This document shows, piece after piece, positions 1-5,213 of a stretch of DNA of 6,360 bases; position 1 is the first letter of the stretch; each line of letters starts with the position of its first letter. This stretch comes from UBA7803 sp041686955 (GTDB taxonomy: Bacteria; Pseudomonadota; Gammaproteobacteria; Pseudomonadales; Azotimanducaceae). Under the pieces are notes generated by a model. It saw nothing but the letters and a program-made list of their open reading frames with translations. It was not told the DNA's origin and searched no databases. The translations under genes and the position numbers were made by a program. The stretch is taken from the NCBI GenBank assembly GCA_041686955.1, contig JAWLCV010000139.1, positions 1 through 6,360 on the forward strand. Reading direction: 5' to 3'.

Positions 1-174
1 GGCGCACTCCTGACCGGAATCGGCTTCACCATGTCGCTGTTCATTGCCGGGATCGCCTACGCCCCGGCGACGTTCAACGCCGCCAAGCTGGGGATTCTCA
101 CCGGCTCACTGTGTTCCGCCACGGCCGGAATTCTGATGCTCGCGTGGTTGACGTCGCAACGCCGGACCGGTTGA
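1..174 (+). CDS. nhaA: Na+/H+ antiporter NhaA, C-terminal end (partial)
   Basis: The reading frame is open from base 1 to a TGA at 172-174 and gives the last 57 residues of a membrane protein. It begins GALLTGIGFTMSLFIAGIAY and continues with AAKLGILTGSLCSA. The GFTMS(L/I)FIA block followed by AKLGIL.GS..SA is the hallmark of the last two transmembrane helices of NhaA, which exchanges external H+ for internal Na+ (or Li+) across the inner membrane in pH and salt homeostasis. The short basic tail (TSQRRTG) is a normal cytoplasmic C-terminus. The start and most of the protein lie outside the window, so the ion-binding aspartates and the pH sensor cannot be checked. The family is clear. Whether this is the only NhaA copy in the genome is unknown. 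Confidence 0.9.
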   Translation, partial: GALLTGIGFTMSLFIAGIAYAPATFNAAKLGILTGSLCSATAGILMLAWLTSQRRTG

Positions 175-183
175 CGGGAATCT

Positions 184-226
184 GAGAGGACGACGGGGTT
201 CCTCGGATCGAGCCCGTGTCCCTCTC
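184..226. terminator. Compound hairpin between convergent genes, putative bidirectional terminator
   Basis: Arms 184-197 (GAGAGGACGACGGG) and 213-226 (CCCGTGTCCCTCTC) pair over 13 base pairs, with single-base bulges at 192 and 220. Inside the loop, CTCG at 202-205 pairs with CGAG at 209-212 around GAT. The structure starts 9 bases after the nhaA stop and 3 bases after the sulfotransferase stop on the other strand, so it fits a terminator shared by two converging transcripts. No clear T-run follows on either strand, so intrinsic termination is uncertain. It may instead protect 3' ends or act with a protein factor. Confidence 0.5.
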
Positions 227-229
227 GAG

Positions 230-1309
230 CTATCCGCTCTCCGCGCTGATCTCGGCGCAAGGCTTCGCAGCGCCGTTGCTCCTAACGTACCCGAGCTCTT
301 CCAGCAGCGGCCCGGCGATGGTCTGGATCTTCTTCGCCTCGTAGGCGCTCAGGTGGCGGCCGGTAGAGGCGCCCACCCGGTGCTGCAGCGCTTCACGGTC
401 CAGCGGCAGCCCGAGGTAGTCTTCGAGCCGGGCGCGGGTGCGGGCATCGCCGAGCAGCGACTCGTAGCTCACCAGGAAGGCGTCCAGCGCCTTGTGGTGG
501 TCGAGGAAGCCTTGGACGAGCTCCGCCCAGTTGTGGGTGAAATCGCTCACCGTCTCCACCGGCCAATCGGGCCACTCGCGAAACGACTGGAACTGAGCGT
601 TGCGGTACGAGAGCCAGGCGTCCTGGGGATGCCGGTACAGGAAGACGATGCGGGCGGAGGGAAACAGCAGCCGCAGGTAGGCGGCTTCGTCGGCATTGAC
701 CCGCACGCCCTTGATGCCCCAGCGCCGGTACCCGGCCGCCTCTGCCGGCGTGGCGTAAAGCCGGCGGAACAGGGCCCGGTGGGCTTCGATGAGGTCGGTG
801 TGGGAGGGGAACAGGTTGGCCACCCAGCTCGCACGTACGTCCATGGTGGCGAGGTCGTCCGCGTACAGGGTCGAGGCGAAGGGCCAGTGCGGGCCGATGG
901 GGCGCAGCGACTCCGAAAGGCGGCTGATGAGCTCGCAGCGGCTCCAGGGCTCCCCCCAGAGCAGCACGTCGCCGGGCGCCATGATCATCCGTTGCAGCAG
1001 CGTGGACCCCGACCGCCAGCCGGCGGAAAGCAGGAACACGGGCACATCGTCGGCATTCGACGACAGCCGGCGCAGGTGGGTGAGCGCCTCGCTCAAGGGT
1101 GGGTTACCTTCTTCCAGCAGCCGCCGCTCCAGCCGGCCGGTGCGCAGCTCGATCTGCGAAAGCACCGTCGCGGCGCCCCGATGCCGCGAGAATCGCCGCA
1201 GCACCTTTGCGGCGAACCTACGAAAGCCCGTCGGCCTGGTAGTTCCTGACACGCGCCCTCCATACTTCCGTCGGCGCCCAACCCAGCCCGACCAAAGGTC
1301 CTCCAGCAA
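230..1309 (-). CDS. Sulfotransferase family protein (PAPS-dependent type)
   Basis: This 359-residue protein has both signatures of PAPS-dependent sulfotransferases (Sulfotransfer_3-like). The 5'-phosphosulfate loop is near residues 91-105 (FLLSAGWRSGSTLL, with GWRSGST at 97-103). The 3'-phosphate motif is near 221-237 (IVFLYRHPQDAWLSYRN, with R226, P228, D230 and S234). The family moves a sulfonate from PAPS onto a hydroxyl or amine of a lipid, sugar or other acceptor; the acceptor here cannot be read from sequence. No signal peptide or membrane helix is visible, so it is probably cytoplasmic, with a basic N-terminus. It begins 15 bases after the PLD-like gene's stop and is very likely co-transcribed with it, which hints at a lipid acceptor (inference). 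The start is uncertain. TTG at 1309 has a poor ribosome site, while GTG at 1252 (codon 20) has GGAGG four bases before it and may be the true start. Confidence 0.85.
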   Translation of the reverse strand: MLEDLWSGWVGRRRKYGGRVSGTTRPTGFRRFAAKVLRRFSRHRGAATVLSQIELRTGRLERRLLEEGNPPLSEALTHLRRLSSNADDVPVFLLSAGWRSGSTLLQRMIMAPGDVLLWGEPWSRCELISRLSESLRPIGPHWPFASTLYADDLATMDVRASWVANLFPSHTDLIEAHRALFRRLYATPAEAAGYRRWGIKGVRVNADEAAYLRLLFPSARIVFLYRHPQDAWLSYRNAQFQSFREWPDWPVETVSDFTHNWAELVQGFLDHHKALDAFLVSYESLLGDARTRARLEDYLGLPLDREALQHRVGASTGRHLSAYEAKKIQTIAGPLLEELGYVRSNGAAKPCAEISAESG

Positions 1310-1324
1310 TTTGAGGGCCAGCCT

Positions 1325-2593
1325 TCACATCAGCGATGCGCCGAGCAGCGACGCGCGCTCCCAAACGCGCTCTCCGCGGGGCCGGTGGCGGAAGTCCTCG
1401 AGGCGGATTTCCCGGCTGTAGTCGAGATCCTGGAGGAACAGCTCCTGAAGGCGGCGCCCCAGGGATTCCTCCCGGGCCACCAGAGTAACCTCGTCGTTCA
1501 GCTTCATGGATCGGTTGTCGAAGTTCAGCGAGCCCACGGAGCACCACAACCCGTCGGCCACCACCGTCTTCGCGTGCATCATGGCCGGCTCGTACTCGTA
1601 GATCCGCACCCCGGCACCGAGCAGCTCCTCGTAATAAGCGCGGGCCGCGTACCAGGTGGAGAGATGATCGGTGTTGTTGCCCGGGTGCAGGACGCGGACG
1701 TCCACGCCGCGGGCGACCGCTTGCCGGAGCAGGCGCCGGGAGCCGCGGGGCGGCACGAAGTAGGCACTGCTGATGAACAGGCTCTCCTGGGCCGCGAACA
1801 GCAGGAGCGCCAGGAAGCGCTCGGCGCTGGTGCTCCCCAGAGAGGGTGAGCAGTAGAGGATGGCGGCTTCGTGATCCCCGGTGGCGGCGGCGCGGCCCTG
1901 CAGGACCGCATCGCCGTACAGAAGATCGCCGGTGGTTTCGGCCCAGTTGGCCAGGAAGGGCGCCTGTAGCTGGTCTACGGCCGGACCCTCGATGCGCGCG
2001 TGGGTGTCGCGCCAGTGCCCTTCGCTCCGGCCATCGCCGCGCCAGCGGTCGTCGATGCCGAATCCCCCGGTGTAGCCGATTCGGCCGTCCACTACCACGG
2101 AGCGCACGTGCGAGCGGTGCGGCGCCTTGTAGAGCGTGCGCCAGTGCAGGGGCCGATACACCCGTACCTGCACGCCGCCGTCCCGCAGCCGGCGTATGTA
2201 GGCTTTATCCAGCCCGCTCGAGCCGAAGTAGTCCAGCAGCACCAGGGCCTCGACCCCCGCCTGGGCCCGGTCGAGCAGGATCTCCGCCAGCTCGTCGGCC
2301 AGGCTGCCGGGCTTGTACCAGAACACCTGCAGGGTAATGAGCGACTGCGCGGCTCGCAGATCCCCCAGCAGGCGCGGGAACAGCTCGTCGCCGCAGCCCA
2401 GGATCTCGATGCGGTTGCCGGATTCGAGGGCCGAGCCGGTGAGCACCTCGAAATTCCGCCGCAGCCGACCGCTGCGCGCTTCCGGCTGCTCCTCGCCCAG
2501 AGCGCGCACCCGCTGGATCGGGGTGTCGCGCCAGAGGTAGGCGGCGACGGCGTACACCAGCACCGCAATCACGGCCAGCATCACCAGTTCCAT
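1325..2593 (-). CDS. Cardiolipin synthase-like phospholipase D family protein
   Basis: This 422-residue protein has one N-terminal transmembrane helix (residues 3-20) and two phospholipase D domains. The second HKD motif is intact (H340, K342, D347, followed by GSLNFDNRS). The first reads HVRSVVVDG with H162, R164 and D169, then YTGGFGIDD, so the usual lysine is arginine. Codon 164 is CGC, two or more base changes from any Lys codon, so a single base error does not explain it. The layout and length fit bacterial cardiolipin synthases of the ClsB/ClsA type, which join two phosphatidylglycerols (or PG plus another lipid) at the inner membrane. A phosphatidyltransferase or phospholipase of other specificity is also possible. 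The ATG start is supported by GAGGAG at 2601-2606, seven bases upstream. It heads a unit with the sulfotransferase and is divergent from the PAP2 phosphatase, whose product could be its substrate. Confidence 0.88.
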   Translation of the reverse strand: MELVMLAVIAVLVYAVAAYLWRDTPIQRVRALGEEQPEARSGRLRRNFEVLTGSALESGNRIEILGCGDELFPRLLGDLRAAQSLITLQVFWYKPGSLADELAEILLDRAQAGVEALVLLDYFGSSGLDKAYIRRLRDGGVQVRVYRPLHWRTLYKAPHRSHVRSVVVDGRIGYTGGFGIDDRWRGDGRSEGHWRDTHARIEGPAVDQLQAPFLANWAETTGDLLYGDAVLQGRAAATGDHEAAILYCSPSLGSTSAERFLALLLFAAQESLFISSAYFVPPRGSRRLLRQAVARGVDVRVLHPGNNTDHLSTWYAARAYYEELLGAGVRIYEYEPAMMHAKTVVADGLWCSVGSLNFDNRSMKLNDEVTLVAREESLGRRLQELFLQDLDYSREIRLEDFRHRPRGERVWERASLLGASLM

Positions 2594-2613
2594 CGGACGC
2601 CTCCTCGCTGGTG

Positions 2614-2641
2614 GCCCGGCTCATCTGATAGCGGGCCGGGC
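2614..2641. repeat. Inverted repeat in the leader of the PLD-like gene
   Basis: GCCCGGC at 2614-2620 is perfectly complementary to GCCGGGC at 2635-2641, with a 14-base AT-richer spacer (2621-2634). It lies 8 bases upstream of the Shine-Dalgarno of the minus-strand PLD-like gene. It could be an mRNA leader hairpin that affects translation, or a protein-binding site in the divergent control region. The sequence does not decide between these. Confidence 0.45.
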
Positions 2642-2660
2642 GGGGGCAGCGCATGAAGCT

Positions 2661-2673
2661 TCCGCAATGCGGA
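2661..2673. repeat. Perfect 13-base inverted repeat in the divergent control region
   Basis: TCCGCA and TGCGGA flank a single central A at 2661-2673. The site lies between the divergent PLD-like and PAP2 genes, 7 bases before the second palindrome at 2681-2697. An odd-centred, near-contact palindrome suits a small dimeric regulator better than a hairpin, because a one-base loop cannot form in RNA without opening the inner pairs. The function is inferred only from position and symmetry. Confidence 0.4.
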
Positions 2674-2702
2674 TTGAATCGACACCGGCCCGGTGTCATG
2701 TT
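2674..2702 (+). promoter_or_regulatory. Possible sigma-70-type promoter for the PAP2 gene with an operator-like palindrome in its spacer
   Basis: TTGAAT at 2674-2679 (four of six to TTGACA) and CATGTT at 2697-2702 (three of six to TATAAT) are 17 bases apart. The spacer holds GACACCGGCCCGGTGTC (2681-2697), a perfect 7+7 inverted repeat around GCC whose last base is the first of the weak -10. If the promoter is real, a regulator bound to the palindrome would block RNA polymerase. The start point would be near 2709, leaving a leader of about 23 bases. The -10 is poor, so the palindrome is better supported than the promoter. Confidence 0.3.
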
Positions 2703-2731
2703 GAGGCCCGGAAGCCAGGGAGACAAAGCGT

Positions 2732-3457
2732 TTGGCGAACCGATCGTGGCTCGGCCTGGCCGCCCAGCTGATGGCGTGGCCGGGCCGTTTCGAGCTGCCC
2801 ACCCTGTTGCTGATCGGCGTCATTGCCGGGGGCATCTGGGGATTCGTGGAGCTGGCCGACGAGGTCCTGGAGGGCGAGACCCGGGATTTCGACGAAACCG
2901 TGCTGCTCTTGATGCGCGCCCCGGGAGATGCCGCGGACCCGCTGGGCCCCGGATGGCTCGAGGAAGCCGGCCGGGACTTCACGGCCCTGGGCGGGGTCGG
3001 GGTCCTCGCGTTCCTGACCGCGGTGGTGGTGGTGTTCCTGTTCATGCAGGGCAAGCGCCACGCGGCGCTGTTCGTGCTGGGCGCGGTGGTCAGCGGCGTG
3101 CTGCTCAGCAGCCTGCTCAAGGCCGGCTTCGACCGCCCGCGTCCGGATCTGGTGCCCCACGCCTCCGTCGTCTACTCGGCGAGCTTTCCCAGCGGCCACT
3201 CCATGATGTCGGCTGTCACGTACCTCACCCTGGGGGCGCTGCTGGCGCGGGTTCAACCCGATCGCCGCCTGAAGGCGTTTCTTTTGGGGGTGGCGGTGCT
3301 GCTGACGGTGCTGGTGGGCGTGAGTCGGGTGTACCTCGGCGTACACTGGCCCACCGACGTGCTGGCGGGGTGGACGGCGGGCGCGGCCTGGGCTTCGCTG
3401 TGCTGGCTAGGCGCCATGTGGCTGCAGCGGCGCGGCCGGGTCGAGAAGGACGAGTAG
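2732..3457 (+). CDS. PAP2-family membrane phosphatase (PgpB-like)
   Basis: This 241-residue membrane protein carries all three motifs of the PAP2 lipid-phosphatase superfamily: KAGFDRPRP (K130, R137, P138; KX6RP), SFPSGHS (P153-H156, with H156 the general acid) and SRVYLGVHWPTD (S198, R199, the nucleophile H205 and D209; SRX5HX3D). About six hydrophobic helices are visible, near 24-42, 86-105, 110-129, 160-174, 183-200 and 210-232, which is the normal PgpB-type layout with the active site on the periplasmic side. Likely substrates are phosphatidylglycerophosphate, phosphatidate or undecaprenyl pyrophosphate; sequence does not separate these. Divergence from the cardiolipin-synthase-like gene favours a PG-supply role (inference). 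The start is TTG. An in-frame stop at 2702 rules out anything much longer, and GGGAG at 2718-2722 is about nine bases upstream. ATG at codon 14 (2771) is the alternative but has no ribosome site. Confidence 0.92.
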   Translation: MANRSWLGLAAQLMAWPGRFELPTLLLIGVIAGGIWGFVELADEVLEGETRDFDETVLLLMRAPGDAADPLGPGWLEEAGRDFTALGGVGVLAFLTAVVVVFLFMQGKRHAALFVLGAVVSGVLLSSLLKAGFDRPRPDLVPHASVVYSASFPSGHSMMSAVTYLTLGALLARVQPDRRLKAFLLGVAVLLTVLVGVSRVYLGVHWPTDVLAGWTAGAAWASLCWLGAMWLQRRGRVEKDE

Positions 3458-3483
3458 CCGGCGTGCCGCGGCTGCCGCGCCGG
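3458..3483. terminator. GC-rich hairpin between convergent genes
   Basis: CCGGCG (3458-3463), starting right after the PAP2 stop codon, pairs with CGCCGG (3478-3483), which ends 5 bases before the stop of the opposing gene. A T-G wobble and a G-C pair extend the stem inward. The position between two converging genes suits a shared terminator, but no T-run follows on either strand, so termination is only inferred. Confidence 0.4.
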
Positions 3484-3488
3484 GTTGC

Positions 3489-3794
3489 CTAATCCGGCGG
3501 GGGGCGCCGGGTAGGCGGCTTTCGCGCCTGCCAGCTTGCCACGATGATGGCCGGAAGCAAGCCGAAGATCAGCAGCGCCAGCGCCAGGCCCAGCTCGCCG
3601 AGCGCCGATGCGAGCGCGGTGCTGTGCGCCAGCCAGCCGATGAGCAGGAACAGCACCACCGCGGTGACGGAAAACACCGTCATGAAGATGAGGTAGGCGG
3701 CGAAGGGGCGCTGCTGGGGGTGTCGGATGCTCGCCACGTAGGGCGCGGCGATCAGAAGGATGAAGACGGCGATGGCGACGGTGGTCCAGGTCAT
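3489..3794 (-). CDS. Small hypothetical membrane protein, three transmembrane helices
   Basis: I do not recognise this family. From the ATG at 3792-3794 the protein has 101 residues. There are three strongly hydrophobic segments near residues 5-22, 31-54 and 67-88, a short basic loop after the first (SIRHPQQRP), and a basic, proline-rich tail (RKPPTRRPPPD). This is a plausible small inner-membrane protein with alternating helices and positively charged loops. The frame stays open upstream for another 64 codons, but that part is Pro/Arg/Ser/Cys-rich, non-hydrophobic, and would run antisense across the neighbour's sigma-54 promoter, so I reject the extension. The ribosome site before the chosen ATG is weak. 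Its transcript would converge on the PAP2 gene and diverge from the DUF4168 gene. No catalytic motif is visible and no function is claimed. Confidence 0.65.
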   Translation of the reverse strand: MTWTTVAIAVFILLIAAPYVASIRHPQQRPFAAYLIFMTVFSVTAVVLFLLIGWLAHSTALASALGELGLALALLIFGLLPAIIVASWQARKPPTRRPPPD

Positions 3795-3861
3795 CGGTTC
3801 GAGGATATCAGGGCTCGCGGCGGGGGGCTTTGCGCATTTCGTGGCGCGGTGCCGCAAGGGG

Positions 3862-3878
3862 CTGGCACGGCACTTGCT
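3862..3878 (+). promoter_or_regulatory. Sigma-54 (RpoN) -24/-12 promoter for the DUF4168 gene
   Basis: CTGGCACGGCACTTGCT matches every fixed position of the sigma-54 consensus YTGGCACGrNNNTTGCW. The -24 GG is at 3864-3865 and the -12 GC at 3876-3877, twelve bases apart as required. The predicted start point is near 3889, giving a 37-base leader before the ATG at 3926. Such promoters need an ATP-driven enhancer-binding activator, whose site should lie roughly 80-150 bases upstream, that is, inside the small membrane-protein gene. I could not recognise such a site there, nor an IHF site. Confidence 0.8.
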
Positions 3879-3901
3879 CGACGGTGTTTCAGGCAGTAAG
3901 C

Positions 3902-3914
3902 CGACCACCGGTCG
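3902..3914 (+). promoter_or_regulatory. Small hairpin abutting the ribosome binding site of the DUF4168 gene
   Basis: CGACC (3902-3906) pairs with GGTCG (3910-3914) around ACC. The last base of the stem is the first base of the Shine-Dalgarno GAGGAG (3914-3919). In the predicted 37-base leader this 5-bp, 3-base-loop stem sits right against the ribosome site and could modestly limit or set its access. It may also be chance in GC-rich DNA. Confidence 0.3.
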
Positions 3915-3925
3915 AGGAGCAATGG

Positions 3926-4291
3926 ATGAATACTCGAGTCCGCAGGCACACGTGGCTCTCGGCGCTGTTGGGCGCCGTGGCCGCACTGGCTGTGCAGGGC
4001 CTGCAGGCCGCCCAGGCCGATCCGGCGGTGCCAGCTCCGGAAGCGGAGTCCGCGCCGGTGGAGGTGAGCGACGAAAAGCTGCGGCAGTTCGTGACCGCCG
4101 CCACCGATGTGCAGGACATTCAGCAGGAGTACATCACCCGCGCCCAGACGCTGCAGGAAGAGACCCAGCAGAAGATGGTGGAGAAGGTGGAAGACGCTGG
4201 CATGACCCTGGCCGAATTCCAGTCCATCTCCGTGCTGGTGCAGAACGACCCGGATCTGCTGCGGCGGCTGGATGAGATCAACGGCGAGTAG
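3926..4291 (+). CDS. Secreted DUF4168 domain protein
   Basis: This 121-residue protein begins with a clear Sec signal peptide: a basic N-terminus (MNTRVRRH), a hydrophobic core near 10-26 and a likely cut after AQA at residue 31. The mature part is acidic and helical. Residues 47-117 (SDEKLRQFVTAA... to ...DPDLLRRLDEI), with the segment AGMTLAEFQSISVLVQNDP near 91-109, match the pattern of the DUF4168 family, whose function is unknown. The product is most likely periplasmic; no lipobox or membrane anchor is seen. The ATG at 3926 is chosen because GAGGAG at 3914-3919 lies six bases upstream and the signal peptide starts there; the open frame upstream has neither. The gene has its own sigma-54 promoter (3862-3878), so it probably responds to a dedicated activator. 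Its stop lies 5 bases from the stop of the converging Usp gene. Confidence 0.85.
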   Translation: MNTRVRRHTWLSALLGAVAALAVQGLQAAQADPAVPAPEAESAPVEVSDEKLRQFVTAATDVQDIQQEYITRAQTLQEETQQKMVEKVEDAGMTLAEFQSISVLVQNDPDLLRRLDEINGE

Positions 4292-4306
4292 CGCCGCTAT
4301 CTGATC
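4276..4306. terminator. Stem-loop spanning both converging stop codons
   Basis: CGGCG (4282-4286) pairs with CGCCG (4292-4296) around AGTAG. Outside that, GATCA (4276-4280) pairs with TGATC (4302-4306) across an uneven internal loop. The structure covers the TAG stops of both the DUF4168 gene and the Usp gene. It may end both transcripts or mark an overlapping 3' end. There is no T-run, so the terminator role is tentative. Confidence 0.35.
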
Positions 4307-5184
4307 CGTACCGCCAGCACGTCGCAGGTGGTGCCGTGGATGACGGCATTGGCCACGGAGCCGAGCAGCAGCTCGACTCCGTGCTTGCCGTGGCTGCCCA
4401 CCACCACCAGGTCGCAATCGCGCTCCGCCACCACTGCCTGAATCTCCACCCCGGGGTTCCCGTGGCGCACGAGCATGTTGTCGCGGGGCAGCCCGCGGCT
4501 CAGGGCCACCGTCTTCAGGTGCGCCCGGGCCTGCTGATCGGCCTCGCGCTCGAAGTCGAAGGCGACGTCGGAGAAGGCCGCGGGGTTGACGCCGGCGTAG
4601 GCGTGGTTGAACGGCTTGATCACGTGAATCACGTTCAGCTCCGCGTGCTCGCGCTCGCCGAGCACCTGGGCCACGTCCAGCACCTGATGCGACTCGTCGG
4701 AAAGGTCCACGGCTGCCAGGATGCGCCGGTACTTCTCTCGGGGCGCACGCACCTCCACGTCAGGGCCGGGTACCCGCACCGCCAGCACATGGGTTTGGGT
4801 GCCGTGGAGCACGCCGTTCGCGGTGGAGCCGAGTAGACGCCGAATCCCGTGCCGGCCGTGGGTGCCCAGCACGATGAGGTCGTGGCCATTGTCCTCGGCG
4901 TACTCCTGGATGAGGGTGGCGGGGTGGCCTTCGAGCAGACGGTGTTCGGCCACGTCGTATTCGCGCGAAAGCTTCTCCAGGTAGGCTTCGACCTCCGCCA
5001 CGATCCGGGTGTGCAGTTCGTCCACCAGCGCGAAGCTGGGATCGCCCATGAAGTGGCTGCGCTCCAGGACGTGCAGCACCGTGAGGGGCACCCCCGGGAC
5101 GAGCTCGCGGGCGCTCTCCAGAACATAACGCGCCGACGGCTCGTCGAGATCGACGGCGACGAGAACTTTCTTGAACGTGCTCAT
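4297..5184 (-). CDS. Tandem-domain universal stress protein (UspA family)
   Basis: This 295-residue protein is two UspA domains in one chain. Domain 1 runs from about residue 4 (KKVLVAVDLDEPS) to 137 and domain 2 from about 152 (YRRILAAVDLSDES) to 295. Each starts with the (I/V)LVAVDL strand and ends with a nucleotide-loop-like motif: GTHGRHGIRRLLGSTAN (107-123) and GSHGKHGVELLLGSVAN (263-279), followed by V(L/I)HGT...VLAVR. The spacing is G-x2-G-x8-G-S, one residue shorter than the classic ATP-binding G-x2-G-x9-G-S/T, so nucleotide binding is likely but not certain. The proteins are soluble and cytoplasmic, and support survival under starvation, oxidative or envelope stress; the exact mechanism is not readable here. 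The ATG at 5184 follows GGGGGTGG, a fair ribosome site. A candidate promoter lies at 5214-5242. Confidence 0.93.
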   Translation of the reverse strand: MSTFKKVLVAVDLDEPSARYVLESARELVPGVPLTVLHVLERSHFMGDPSFALVDELHTRIVAEVEAYLEKLSREYDVAEHRLLEGHPATLIQEYAEDNGHDLIVLGTHGRHGIRRLLGSTANGVLHGTQTHVLAVRVPGPDVEVRAPREKYRRILAAVDLSDESHQVLDVAQVLGEREHAELNVIHVIKPFNHAYAGVNPAAFSDVAFDFEREADQQARAHLKTVALSRGLPRDNMLVRHGNPGVEIQAVVAERDCDLVVVGSHGKHGVELLLGSVANAVIHGTTCDVLAVRIR

Positions 5185-5213
5185 GGGTCCACCCCCAACC
5201 TGGCCAGCGGCTC

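Noticed and set aside
353..1249. Long + strand open frame (298 codons) opposite the sulfotransferase
   Set aside because: It is antisense to a gene with clear PAPS-binding motifs, has low-complexity Gly/Val/Gln/Arg composition and no recognisable domain. Such frames stay open by chance in GC-rich DNA.
1846..2656. Overlapping + strand frames opposite the PLD-like gene
   Set aside because: Composition is dominated by Arg, Pro, Ala, Gly and Ser, and they are mirror frames of a well-supported gene.
2653..3492. Long + strand open frame (279 codons) overlapping the PAP2 gene
   Set aside because: It is Gly/Ala/Arg/Pro-rich with no motif, and the overlapping frame at 2732-3457 carries all three PAP2 motifs.
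3830..3925. 32-codon N-terminal extension of the DUF4168 protein
   Set aside because: It would start upstream of the predicted sigma-54 transcript start and hide the signal peptide; the inner ATG has GAGGAG at ideal spacing.
3795..3986. 64-codon N-terminal extension of the small membrane protein
   Set aside because: It is non-hydrophobic and Pro/Arg/Cys-rich, and runs antisense through the neighbour's promoter and signal-peptide region.
3791..4417. Minus-strand frame of 208 codons opposite the DUF4168 gene
   Set aside because: It crosses the ends of two real genes and the sigma-54 promoter, is His/Gln/Arg-rich, and has no ribosome site or domain.
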